This document shows, one piece after another, positions 17,915 to 26,397 of a DNA stretch of 64,000 bases. Origin of the DNA: CAYNHT01 sp964397485. GTDB taxonomy: Bacteria; Bacillota_I; Bacilli_A; RF39; UBA660. The translations under genes were made by a program, and so were the position numbers. The notes under the pieces were generated by a model that was not told the origin of the DNA, did not search any database, and saw only the letters and a list, made by a program, of their open reading frames with translations. Position 1 is the first letter of the stretch; each line of letters opens with the position of its first letter. Location: positions 1 to 64,000 of the forward strand of contig CAYNHT010000005.1 in NCBI GenBank assembly GCA_964397485.1. The letters are read 5' to 3'.

Positions 17915-19472
17915 TATATTGGCTTATATATATTATTGGCTGCATACTTTTTTGTTTCATATGGACAGACCATAGACTTAGTTTACTTAACAACATTATT
18001 GAATTTATATTTAAAAGGCTTAACGGATTGTAATCAAAAAATCTTGTGGTTTCTAAATAAAACCATAAACCGAAAGTCTTTATGTCCTGCATGTTATTTT
18101 CTTCTAAATCTATAGACCTGGAATGTACAATATTTGATGCTAGAATAGACTGATCAATACAATAAGATAAAGATTGCGCTGATCCTACTTTGACTGAAAA
18201 GTACTGGTTATCTAGAACCAAATCAGCAATCTCGACTCTATATGTATTTTTTGTAGACTCATTTTCATATTTTACGATAAAATTGTTTCTATCGAGGAGC
18301 CTTCCATTATACTTATCACTCAAATATTTATTTATTTTATCTTCACGATATAAACCATCCATTTGTGCTATTTGTGCTTTAGTGAAACTATCATCCCGCT
18401 TATAAGTCACAGCTATAGTACTTACTTCTCTATTTACTAATTCTAAATAATCTGCGTTGTACTCATACCAACTACCTTCATAAAAACAAATTTTCTCATC
18501 TCTAATTTCATAATTGATATGATTTTTTATGGGGTCAGAATATATACTTTCACTGGAGTCATCCATATAAACTAGTCTACCCTTTTCCACTAATGTTTGA
18601 ATATCTATTAAATTACGTATTGAAATGTTGAACAAAGTTTTCAAATCTAACTCATTAATTTCATACTTTTGTCTTCCTATCTTTAACACAAAATTATTGT
18701 CATTTTCAAAAAAATAATCACATCCAACAACTGTAAATTCATTAATAACAAGATTATTTTGTTGAACATCTATACGGTTTTGTGAAAATTGTTCAAGCGC
18801 TAATCTAAAATCATTATAGAACTGTTCATATAGTTGGCATACTTGCTCTTCATTTTTTATTTCAACTAATAACGGAATATGATTAATAACAGGTTTATCC
18901 ATCTCACTAATAATTTCATCAAACAATTCTGATATGTATGGTAATTCTAGATCTAAATTAAATTTAATTGATTTTCCTATATCTATTCTATTCCCATAAA
19001 ATTCATTCTCTGGGGTAAAAGATAAACTAGTGACATTTTCTCCTGTATCATAAACAAAGGTTTTAGTGTTTCTATAAGATACTATCGAAGAATTTCTGGT
19101 AGAAGCAGCACTATAAGAACTTTTTCTTTTCATTTCAATCAGTGGTACTCTCTTTGCAAAATCAAAACCAAATTCTTTGTCACAAAATTTTTGAACAAGG
19201 AAGGAACTATTACCATAAGTTAAAGCAAAGCAATTATTATCATTATGACATAAAATTATACCAGATAAATTAGATTTTTTAGGTATATTTTCTTCTTCAA
19301 AAACATCGAAAACTGTCTTCCAACTAATCTTTTGATTATTATCATACCTGCAATATAATTTCAATTTATAGTCATTACTATTAACTTCAGTTCCTTTTCT
19401 TTCGTAGCCTTTATTTTCCATTTCAGTAATTAAATTTGTTCTATTTTTCACTTTAAAAACATTGTATTGCAT
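17907..19472 (-). CDS. DUF6119 / TIGR04141-like sporadic protein
   Basis: 521 residues. The N-terminal third has SGIILCHNDNNCFALTYGNSSFLVQ then KEFGFDFAKRVPL and IEMKRKSSYSAAS. This corresponds to the DUF6119 (TIGR04141, sporadically distributed protein) pattern of a short beta block ALTFG followed by FG, then a Ser-rich stretch and an SLSF/G motif. The length is also typical (500-600). There is no signal peptide or membrane segment. The family is scattered on mobile and defence islands; its activity is unknown to me. A strong promoter and a hairpin precede it, and a two-TM protein follows in overlap. I place it as a candidate defence gene. Confidence 0.65.
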   Translation of the reverse strand: MQYNVFKVKNRTNLITEMENKGYERKGTEVNSNDYKLKLYCRYDNNQKISWKTVFDVFEEENIPKKSNLSGIILCHNDNNCFALTYGNSSFLVQKFCDKEFGFDFAKRVPLIEMKRKSSYSAASTRNSSIVSYRNTKTFVYDTGENVTSLSFTPENEFYGNRIDIGKSIKFNLDLELPYISELFDEIISEMDKPVINHIPLLVEIKNEEQVCQLYEQFYNDFRLALEQFSQNRIDVQQNNLVINEFTVVGCDYFFENDNNFVLKIGRQKYEINELDLKTLFNISIRNLIDIQTLVEKGRLVYMDDSSESIYSDPIKNHINYEIRDEKICFYEGSWYEYNADYLELVNREVSTIAVTYKRDDSFTKAQIAQMDGLYREDKINKYLSDKYNGRLLDRNNFIVKYENESTKNTYRVEIADLVLDNQYFSVKVGSAQSLSYCIDQSILASNIVHSRSIDLEENNMQDIKTFGLWFYLETTRFFDYNPLSLLNINSIMLLSKLSLWSVHMKQKSMQPIIYISQYID

Positions 19473-19492
19473 ATAAAAACCTCCAAAAACAT

Positions 19493-19571
19493 AAAAAGAG
19501 TTAGCAAAACATAAAGTTTATACTAACCCTTTATCTATGACAATTGTACACCATTAAATTATAATTGTCAA
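19493..19571 (-). promoter_or_regulatory. Strong promoter with immediate leader hairpin (DUF6119 gene)
   Basis: TTGACA (19571-19566), 17-bp spacer, TACAAT (19548-19543). The predicted start is near 19536. An 8-bp stem with one G-U pair, AGGGTTAG (19530-19523) with CTAACTCT (19504-19497), starts about six bases later and is followed by TTTTT. The leader is therefore little more than a terminator-like hairpin before the GGAGG site of the gene. Confidence 0.6.
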
Positions 19572-19615
19572 AATTTATCGATTAATTTGTAAAAAATGTT
19601 ATATCTGTTAGCTAG

Positions 19616-19765
19616 TTATATACTCATTAGTTTTATTACATAACATTCATCAGACCACACTATGTATTTGTACCAAGGCTCTTCATTACATTCCCTAATG
19701 AAAGCAAACTCGTCATCATCAGAGTTCCCATAACCCATTAACATAAAAACAACAAATAACTTCAT
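19616..19765 (-). CDS. 49-residue ORF, possible gene remnant
   Basis: The frame starts MKLFVVFMLMGYG and continues DDDEFAFIRECNEEPWYKYIV to a TAA. Residue use looks coding, but there is no good ribosome site and no recognised family. It may be the end of a truncated cargo gene. Confidence 0.3.
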   Translation of the reverse strand: MKLFVVFMLMGYGNSDDDEFAFIRECNEEPWYKYIVWSDECYVIKLMSI

Positions 19766-19779
19766 TGCTGTAAACTTAA

Positions 19780-20170
19780 ATTATTGATAAGGTAACCAAA
19801 AAAAATGATTGTACATTAATTGTGTTGAAAGATGAATTTTTTAACTAGGGCAGATAATTAAATATACTCATTATATATTTGAGACTTTAGAACTCATTCG
19901 CCTACAAACTAACCCAATCCCTTATAAACATGTGTAAAATTTCTGCCCTCACACATCCAATTCCGCATCAAACTTTTAGGTGAAAAAATCACTCAAAGAC
20001 CCATTTTGTTACTTTTTCGGTCGCAAAATTAAAATTTTCCCCTTATTTCATATGGCTTCCCAAGCGTCTTCCTTAATATATATAAGGGGCAATTCTGAAA
20101 AATCAATCATAAACTCGTTTGTGAGCCTTACCGATTCTACCCAACCCCTTTTTCAATTTTTGATTTTTAG
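19780..20170. other. Less AT-rich intergenic block, no convincing gene
   Basis: This stretch is visibly richer in C on the plus strand than its surroundings (many CCC runs). An 82-codon plus-strand frame at 19980-20228 has no ribosome site and ends inside a terminator, so I treat it as chance. An untranslated RNA ending at the plus-strand terminator 20171-20204 is possible. Confidence 0.3.
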
Positions 20171-20204
20171 AGCCCAAAACTGTAAGGGCTTTTTATTTAT
20201 TTTG
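20171..20204 (+). terminator. Plus-strand terminator after the C-rich block
   Basis: AGCCC (20171-20175) pairs with GGGCT (20186-20190), then TTTTATTTATTTT. No plus-strand gene precedes it, which is why a short RNA is suspected upstream. Confidence 0.5.
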
Positions 20205-20423
20205 GTGCTATTAATTAGTAGCAGTTAACAATCATTAAGAGTTTGTAAACTCCCCCCCTTGTAATTATGTTAGTGTATATATAAATACTCAATCACATTA
20301 GTAAATATTCATCAAGTAACAAGCAAAAATTTCACTAACAGCTTTTTATGCGCTGAATACCCCTTTTTAACAATTATTTTCATTAAATAGTTGCTAAAGA
20401 ATATAATTTATTAGGTGATTATT

Positions 20424-20516
20424 TTGAATCAATTGATAAACAAAAAAACTCAGGAAGCAATAATCAGATTCTTTATGACAACGTCTATCCCGAGAATAAT
20501 TAATAATAAACAATAA
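20424..20516 (+). CDS. 30-residue FFxxTSxPRI microprotein
   Basis: TTG start with AGGTGA eight bases upstream. The product ends in AIIRFFMTTSIPRIINNKQ. The motif FFxxTS[IV]PRI recurs in the 35-residue ORF directly before recombinase 2 (FFLSTSVPRIL), which is unlikely by chance. Such short ORFs occur beside serine recombinases of clostridial mobile elements as far as I recall; function unknown. Confidence 0.5.
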   Translation: MNQLINKKTQEAIIRFFMTTSIPRIINNKQ

Positions 20517-20591
20517 TAGTTTAAAACTCTTTCTATTATACAAATACAGTATAAAGATAAGAATATAAATTATTATTATATTAGTGTACAG

Positions 20592-20620
20592 ACCTTATTT
20601 ATCAATGAATAAGGTTATTT
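20592..20620 (+). terminator. Leader hairpin before the RepL-like gene
   Basis: A perfect 8-bp stem ACCTTATT/AATAAGGT (20592-20599, 20608-20615), followed by TATTTTATAT, between a -10-like TATATT near 20576 and the gene. Same layout as the other leaders in the window. Confidence 0.45.
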
Positions 20621-20700
20621 TATATACGCTGAAAATAGTACAAATATCCCCTGTTTATGCGCTGATTTTAAAGGGCTAAGTATAAAAAGGAGTTATAAAT

Positions 20701-21180
20701 ATGGATAAAAAACAACTAGGTATCACCGGTCTTGAAACTGGTGAAGTAATTAGAGAATTAACAGATAACGAACAATTGAAAATTACGACTAAAAAACAAT
20801 TAATGAATTACCACCAACAAAAGAAGAGTTTTCTTAAATTATTTAAGATTTCTATAAAAGATATAATCCACTTTAATTTATCAAAGGTAGAATATAATAC
20901 CCTATTTTTACTATTAGACCTATTACCTTACGGAAGTCAAATAATCCAAATTGACGGAGTACCAGCCAATAGAATGATGCTATCGAAGAAAATATATATC
21001 AATTACGATAAATTAGGAAGACATATGAAAAAGTTAGAAAAATGCAATGTTATAAAAAAAGATGGGATTGGTCAAAAATCCCACTTTTATGTAAATCCTA
21101 ATTTTATTACTTTTGGTAATAAAATCAGCGATAGAGCATTTGAATTGTTTAATTTAGGAAGCAATAACCCAATATGTTAA
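20701..21180 (+). CDS. RepL-like winged-helix replication/maintenance protein
   Basis: 159 residues. Residues about 55-150 have the winged-helix layout of Firmicute RepL-type plasmid initiators: hydrophobic helix YNTLFLLLDLLPYGSQI, recognition region INYDKLGRHMKKLEKCNVIKK, wing, then FYVNPNFITFG. A poly-basic region precedes it. The ribosome site is AAAGGAG. Direct repeats and a hairpin lie upstream, as expected for an initiator or autorepressor. It could equally be a plain transcriptional regulator. Its stop overlaps the convergent helicase gene end by four bases. Confidence 0.55.
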   Translation: MDKKQLGITGLETGEVIRELTDNEQLKITTKKQLMNYHQQKKSFLKLFKISIKDIIHFNLSKVEYNTLFLLLDLLPYGSQIIQIDGVPANRMMLSKKIYINYDKLGRHMKKLEKCNVIKKDGIGQKSHFYVNPNFITFGNKISDRAFELFNLGSNNPIC

Positions 21181-23549
21181 TTAAAAATTTCATTATATTC
21201 ATTAATTAAAAGTAATTCATATGCATCCAAATTATTACTAGGTTGATTCGTTTTAGATTCTTTATACTTTAATATGGTATTTCTAGGTATTCCAAACTCG
21301 TACATATCGGAATATTCATTTTCTAAATCTCCACCTTCGAAAAAATTTGAAATTGATATCGAATCTAATTTTGCTATGTCATCAATAGATATAGTGTTTT
21401 TTTCGCAATATAGTTTAAATATAGAAACATAGAACCCCATAAAATATGGAATTTTATATTCAATAACATTTGAAATAAATTTAAAAGTATCATTATACAA
21501 CTTAAAATCATTAAAATTCCCATTAGGAATAAAAAAATCATATAACCAAAGTTTTTTAGCTCTTCTAAAGTTTTCCTTAATGTCGCTATAATTATTTATG
21601 TAATATTTTGTATCATTTAAGATTTCATTATATTGATTAATCAAATATCTTTTCTTATTCAATAAAATCGTTTTTATGTCTCGGCATGCATGAATTGAAT
21701 AGAATTTACCCCAAATAAATTCTCCTTTTGAATTATAAGGCTGAATCTCACCAAAATCAGTGTATATACATATTCCAGCATTTCTTATATCATCAAATAT
21801 ACACTTCATAACCACTGTCAACGTGGTAGTGGTATCATTAAACAATTCTTTAATGAGTAGTTTTCTATAATCAATATCTTCCTTCTTCAAAGAAGTGAAA
21901 TATTTATATAATCTTATTTTGTCATAATTTGAAACATTTAAAGACACTTTTAAATCTTCATCACTTAATTTTAACATATTTTGTTCTTCATAAATCATTT
22001 GTTTTCTTTGCTTTTCAAAATCATTTAGATGTTTATTATCTATCATTTCTAGTTCATAATCTGACCTTATACCGTTGCTTCCGTTATATACATAATTGGG
22101 GTTTTCCAAACAAACACCATTTTTCTTTGCGGATTTTATCGTTTCCGCAATCTCATTTTTCATTGCATAAACATTACCTTTACTATATACCCCAAATCGT
22201 CCTGACCTTCCTGCTATATTTAACAAATCTAAATCTGTTAAAGATTTGTTGGCTGCAGATTGGTTAGTAATTATTATATTTTTGGCCTGACTATTTACAC
22301 CTTCTATAAAAGAAGTCGTTACAATCAAGACATCTAATAAACCACCATTAAATAAAGATAGGATTTCTTTTTTTATATATCTTGGTATAGGAGAAATATA
22401 TATACCAACCTTTTTCTCCAGAGCATTAATCAAATACCATCTTTCAACTTCTTCAATACAATAATTATCTAGTAGATGGTTATAAAATTTTTTGAATCTT
22501 TGGTCATTAAATAAATCACTGTTGTCTACAGGCCCTATACTAGACAACACAACATTTATTTCGGAAATAGTTGCAATGTATATTATTGTGTTATTATTCA
22601 TTTTATTTAAAACTTGCAGTGCATTTTTTATTTTTGATTTTGTAGAATATTTGATATTAAAATCATTAAAGATTTCTCGAGCTTTCGTTGTGTTGGATAT
22701 ATCATATATCTGATGATTAACATACTCAATTTTCCTATCAATACTTTTAATACTATGTTTTTTTAGGAATTCTCTCATAGATTCAGATAACTTATAAGTA
22801 TACGGTGATAAAAATATGGCTTTACTATGGGAAGCAGATATCATATCAATACATCTTCTAAATTTAAAAGACCTATTATTAAGTGCATCTATTCCATTTC
22901 TATTATTGGTTTCATTTAGAATTTTATAAGCCTCATCCATAATGATCAAATCAATTCTTTTCGTATTATTCTCGCAAAATAACAAATATTTTTCAGGGGT
23001 CAATATAAGAATATTCCTATCACCTGCCATTATTGGCGTGTTCTTAACAGCATAGTTAAGTTGATGTTTTTTATTTATAGTCATTATTTTTATATATATT
23101 TCTTCAATTAAGGCATTAGTCGGTAACACAAAAATAATATTATTATATATATTTGAATTTCTAATTATATATTCTAATATCATACTTGTTTTGCCAAATG
23201 AAGTGGGAGCTGATATAAACACCTTATCGTTATTGTCAATTTCGTCTAATAGTGATAATTGACCATAATTATAATGTATATTATCCTGTACTAACCCTTT
23301 GTAGCTCTTTTTTCTTAAATATGCTGAAAAAGTATTAATTTCTTCTGTTTCTTCATTATACATTTCTATATATTTTTCGTAGCCATAAAGTTGACCAATT
23401 TCAATAATTACTGAAACTAAATCTTTGTTCTTAGACGCAAAATCTTTATTATCAAGAATTTCGCATAATAATTCTATAAGTTCTTCGTGCCCATTAGATT
23501 TATCAATAGTATTTATTTTTTTTATTATATCTATACGATTCAACTCCAT
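21177..23549 (-). CDS. hamB: HamB-like superfamily 2 helicase (Hachiman-type)
   Basis: 790 residues. Motif I APTSFGKTS near residue 113-121, motif II IIMDEAYKI (DEAY variant) near 205, motif III-like SASHS, motif V VTTSFIEGVNSQAKNIIITN and motif VI LLNIAGRSGRFG are visible, so it is a complete SF2 helicase. The remainder is helical with no extra domain recognised. The start overlaps the HamA-like gene by ten bases. In Hachiman, HamB holds the HamA nuclease inactive and releases it on sensing abnormal DNA. The assignment rests on the gene pair and motifs; other helicase-nuclease defence pairs are possible. Confidence 0.7.
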   Translation of the reverse strand: MELNRIDIIKKINTIDKSNGHEELIELLCEILDNKDFASKNKDLVSVIIEIGQLYGYEKYIEMYNEETEEINTFSAYLRKKSYKGLVQDNIHYNYGQLSLLDEIDNNDKVFISAPTSFGKTSMILEYIIRNSNIYNNIIFVLPTNALIEEIYIKIMTINKKHQLNYAVKNTPIMAGDRNILILTPEKYLLFCENNTKRIDLIIMDEAYKILNETNNRNGIDALNNRSFKFRRCIDMISASHSKAIFLSPYTYKLSESMREFLKKHSIKSIDRKIEYVNHQIYDISNTTKAREIFNDFNIKYSTKSKIKNALQVLNKMNNNTIIYIATISEINVVLSSIGPVDNSDLFNDQRFKKFYNHLLDNYCIEEVERWYLINALEKKVGIYISPIPRYIKKEILSLFNGGLLDVLIVTTSFIEGVNSQAKNIIITNQSAANKSLTDLDLLNIAGRSGRFGVYSKGNVYAMKNEIAETIKSAKKNGVCLENPNYVYNGSNGIRSDYELEMIDNKHLNDFEKQRKQMIYEEQNMLKLSDEDLKVSLNVSNYDKIRLYKYFTSLKKEDIDYRKLLIKELFNDTTTTLTVVMKCIFDDIRNAGICIYTDFGEIQPYNSKGEFIWGKFYSIHACRDIKTILLNKKRYLINQYNEILNDTKYYINNYSDIKENFRRAKKLWLYDFFIPNGNFNDFKLYNDTFKFISNVIEYKIPYFMGFYVSIFKLYCEKNTISIDDIAKLDSISISNFFEGGDLENEYSDMYEFGIPRNTILKYKESKTNQPSNNLDAYELLLINEYNEIFN

Positions 23550-24523
23550 TGTGACATACCCCTTTTTATAGTCATAGTCTTATTTTTTATTGGAATAAAA
23601 ATTACTTCCATATCATAGCTTTTTATCCCTGTCTTGACAATGTTATTTTCAAATTCTGAAATTATCTTTATATAGTTTTCTTTATTACATCTTGGGTCTC
23701 GTCCATTTATTTGGCGGAATATTGCAAAATAAACGAATTTAATCTTGATGTTTAAAAAGTTTATAGCATCAATGAATGTAATTTCTTCATTTAGACATAA
23801 GTCATTTAATTTATTAATTATCATCTCAATTTCTCTCTCATCATGTAGATTTATTTGTTTTGGAAATGTTGTTTTATTAAGGATATAATTACCATATCTA
23901 TTTAAATATTGCTCATTTAGATGTCCATCTATAAATACTTGTTCCTTTTTGCCATTATATTTTTTTATTTCCTTATATTTGCCCTTTATATCACCTATTA
24001 ATTCGTTGGTTGCAGAACTAGCAGTAGAAACAAATTTACTTTCGGAAAAGACCAGTGTTAATTGGTTATTTGAATAACTTGATGCTACAACATCGATGCC
24101 TTTTATATTGCCTTTTCCAAATCCTTTCTTTAAAATATAAGAGAGAAATATAGGTTCATCCGTAACAATATTAAAATAGAACTCATTAAAAAGTTCTCCA
24201 AATACTCCTAAATCTTGAACTCTTTGCAATGAGAACTCCTCTTCAATCCATGTCTTTTTCCCATATTTCAATAAACTCAAAGATATATCAATATCTAATT
24301 TAAACATTCTGATTTGGTCAAAATTTTTTATATAAAATGGGAAATACTCCTGAAATACCTTTTTATAATTATTAATTTCACAATCATTATCTACATCCAA
24401 CAAAAACATTTTTGCTTTATTATTGTTTTCTAAGTTTTTTTCACCAATAAAAATTAAATCTTTACATTCATTTTTATAATAGTCTAACAATATATCATAA
24501 TTTTCTCTGCCTGTTTCATCCAT
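23540..24523 (-). CDS. hamA: HamA-like DUF1837 nuclease (Hachiman-type)
   Basis: 327 residues from ATG 24523; upstream in-frame codons lie in the leader hairpin, so the longer ORF is rejected. The core is GELFNEFYFNIVTD ... GFGKGNIKGIDVV ... LTLVFSESKFVST, matching the DUF1837 arrangement of an acidic residue, a GxD and an ExK (here ESK) nuclease motif. It is translationally coupled to the helicase. In Hachiman, HamA is the effector that degrades DNA after release from HamB. Preceded by its own promoter and terminator-like hairpin. Confidence 0.65.
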   Translation of the reverse strand: MDETGRENYDILLDYYKNECKDLIFIGEKNLENNNKAKMFLLDVDNDCEINNYKKVFQEYFPFYIKNFDQIRMFKLDIDISLSLLKYGKKTWIEEEFSLQRVQDLGVFGELFNEFYFNIVTDEPIFLSYILKKGFGKGNIKGIDVVASSYSNNQLTLVFSESKFVSTASSATNELIGDIKGKYKEIKKYNGKKEQVFIDGHLNEQYLNRYGNYILNKTTFPKQINLHDEREIEMIINKLNDLCLNEEITFIDAINFLNIKIKFVYFAIFRQINGRDPRCNKENYIKIISEFENNIVKTGIKSYDMEVIFIPIKNKTMTIKRGMSQWS

Positions 24524-24539
24524 AATATTCACCACTCTT

Positions 24540-24587
24540 AAAAAAAATAGTACATAAAAAAATGTACTACTAAAATCAAACATTATA
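24540..24587 (-). promoter_or_regulatory. Promoter and immediate leader terminator of the Hachiman-like operon
   Basis: A consensus -10 TATAAT (24587-24582) puts the start near 24575. A perfect 8-bp stem TAGTACAT/ATGTACTA (24569-24562, 24555-24548) with a 6-base loop follows within about six bases, and then a run of eight T. This is a complete intrinsic terminator between promoter and hamA. Confidence 0.7.
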
Positions 24588-24664
24588 ATACCATAATTTT
24601 ACAATTTTAGCAATTTTGATATATATTTAAACCACAAAGTTTATTTATCAAAATTCTTATAAAC

Positions 24665-24692
24665 AAAAGAATCCATATTAAAGGATTCTTTT
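24665..24692 (-). terminator. Terminator of the type II restriction operon
   Basis: A perfect 10-bp stem AAAAGAATCC/GGATTCTTTT beyond the stop at 24723. Confidence 0.85.
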
Positions 24693-24722
24693 AAGTTCCC
24701 TCTATTAACTTAGTAGTTAATA

Positions 24723-25475
24723 CTATTCATTCAAAATCGAAATTAAGTCTTCAATAATATGCATATCACCAGCCTGAATATAGTAGTTTTCGGCATCCAT
24801 TTTTGTTCGTTCATTTAAAATAGCATTTTTTGGTAATATAAATTCATTTTTGATAATTTTTTTAATTTCTTCCTTAGTTGAAAATCCAACTAAATCTATT
24901 TGCCAATTTTTATCCAAAATAATTTCTTTTAATTCTTCTATATCAGCAACATTAGAATAATAAAGACGTTTTTGTTTTAGGAGTGCAGTAGAATCTGGCA
25001 TTATTCTATTAAGAACAAAAAAATCAACATTATAAGATTCATTATCATAATTAGGTATATAATTAGCTTTTGCATCCCAATCTGCTGTTTCTAAAAGTAA
25101 TAAATTTCCATATTCCTTTGTGGATTTTACTGCAATATTTTTATCATTACATTTTAAATCTATCGAATCCCATTCACCAAGTTTCATGATACTAAAATCT
25201 GGATAATCAACTTTTAAATTGTTGTTGTTTAAATAATTAAATAATGCAATTTCGGCAATTTTACCGTGGAAAGTATTACAAAAAATTTCGCCATTTTTCC
25301 TATTATGTTGTCCACCGCTTCTTCGGTTTCTATGTTCACCAGTTGCTCCAAAAGACATATCATAAGAAAAATTCAAGCATTTTTCAACATCTTGAATATC
25401 AATTTTTATCAAACAATTAATAGGTCTCTTGCTTGTTATATAATAATTATTACCAAAGTTATCAAGCTTTTCCAA
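24723..25475 (-). CDS. Probable PD-(D/E)xK restriction endonuclease subunit 2
   Basis: 250 residues. The central part has FHGKIAEIALFNYLN, then WDSIDLKCNDKNIAVKSTKEYGNLLLLET. This fits a nuclease fold with D in SIDLK and a VKSTK (ExK-like) strand. The following LLETADWDAK and NVDFFVLNRI are typical of restriction enzymes that bind DNA as dimers. It lies 25 bases after a second nuclease-like gene and in the same operon as an m5C methyltransferase, so it is part of a type II R-M locus. Whether it is the main endonuclease, a partner subunit or an accessory nuclease is unclear. Confidence 0.6.
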   Translation of the reverse strand: MEKLDNFGNNYYITSKRPINCLIKIDIQDVEKCLNFSYDMSFGATGEHRNRRSGGQHNRKNGEIFCNTFHGKIAEIALFNYLNNNNLKVDYPDFSIMKLGEWDSIDLKCNDKNIAVKSTKEYGNLLLLETADWDAKANYIPNYDNESYNVDFFVLNRIMPDSTALLKQKRLYYSNVADIEELKEIILDKNWQIDLVGFSTKEEIKKIIKNEFILPKNAILNERTKMDAENYYIQAGDMHIIEDLISILNE

Positions 25476-25500
25476 AATAACACTCCCTTATATAACTGTC

Positions 25501-26397
25501 TTAAATTCGTCCATTAGCCATATTATCAATAATTTTCCAATTTTCTTTGTATTCTTCTAATTCTCTAGTATTTACTGAAATTATAGATTGATCATCCCAA
25601 GTATCTATAATATTCATTGGAATAATATAACATATTCCTACCTGCTTATCTACCGCAACATAAATGTCGCAATCTCGACTAGTAATTCTTCGACCTCTAT
25701 TTCTTTCGTGAGTATGATCTATACCTCTACCACCCCTATCCCTATCTTTGAAACTAACAACATCAGAACTTATCCCTTTTACTTGAACCTTCAATAAAAC
25801 ACCTTTATAATCAATAATAGCATCATAACGACTTGAGCGAACATCTACATTAGAACTATTATAACCAGCAAGTATGGCTCTTGAAAGAAATAAAAATTGA
25901 GCAGAATCTCCAGCATTTGCTGTCATAACACCACTTTCAACATTCAAAATATTTGAAGAAAAACCATCCATTGACGCAACAAATAACGATTTAAACAATA
26001 ATTTTTTAAAATCATTAGCAATAAAATTCAATTTTCTTTCTTCAATATTAACATTATTAAATATAGTGTCCTCAACTTGTCTTATAATATTATTGTCAAA
26101 TATTTTTTCATTTAATTCATTAAATATATATTGTTTTAGAAAATTAAGTAAATCTGGATAATAATAAATATGTCTATTAGCTAGTTCCTTTACTCTGGAT
26201 TTAACATAATTCATTTCTGCGAATTCTGTCATAATTATTTCTTGTCTTTCAATGTTAGTTAATAATTCTTCATAAATTTTAGAATTTAAATATTTTTTTA
26301 TTTCTACAGCACTATATTGGTCATTATTATTAAAATCTGTTATTTTCCGATTTATCTCTTCTATATTTAATTCAACAAATTGACTTATTTCCATCAT
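25501..26397 (-). CDS. Probable PD-(D/E)xK restriction endonuclease subunit 1
   Basis: 298 residues. An N-terminal helical half of about 140 residues is followed by GDSAQFLFLSRAILAGYNSS, then VRSSRYDAIIDYKGVLLKVQVKGISSD. D in YDAIIDY and QVKG form a PD-(D/E)xK-type active site in which Q replaces the usual E. Next comes RDCDIYVAVDKQVGICYIIPM. I chose ATG 26397, which overlaps the methyltransferase stop as TGATG; the longer frame would start at TTG 26400. Translational coupling to the methyltransferase supports a restriction function. Confidence 0.65.
   Translation of the reverse strand: MMEISQFVELNIEEINRKITDFNNNDQYSAVEIKKYLNSKIYEELLTNIERQEIIMTEFAEMNYVKSRVKELANRHIYYYPDLLNFLKQYIFNELNEKIFDNNIIRQVEDTIFNNVNIEERKLNFIANDFKKLLFKSLFVASMDGFSSNILNVESGVMTANAGDSAQFLFLSRAILAGYNSSNVDVRSSRYDAIIDYKGVLLKVQVKGISSDVVSFKDRDRGGRGIDHTHERNRGRRITSRDCDIYVAVDKQVGICYIIPMNIIDTWDDQSIISVNTRELEEYKENWKIIDNMANGRI

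Larger units (their letters stand above)
20346..20665 (+). repeat. TTATGCGCTGA direct repeats (iteron- or operator-like)
   Basis: Copies at 20346-20356 and 20655-20665 are identical (TTATGCGCTGA). A variant (ATATACGCTGA) lies at 20622-20632. The last two are 33 bp apart and lie just before the RepL-like gene; CCCC words accompany the outer copies. They could be replication iterons or operators. Confidence 0.45.

Noticed and set aside
19980..20228. 82-codon plus-strand ORF
   Set aside because: No ribosome site, low-complexity residues and overlap with a terminator; no family resemblance.
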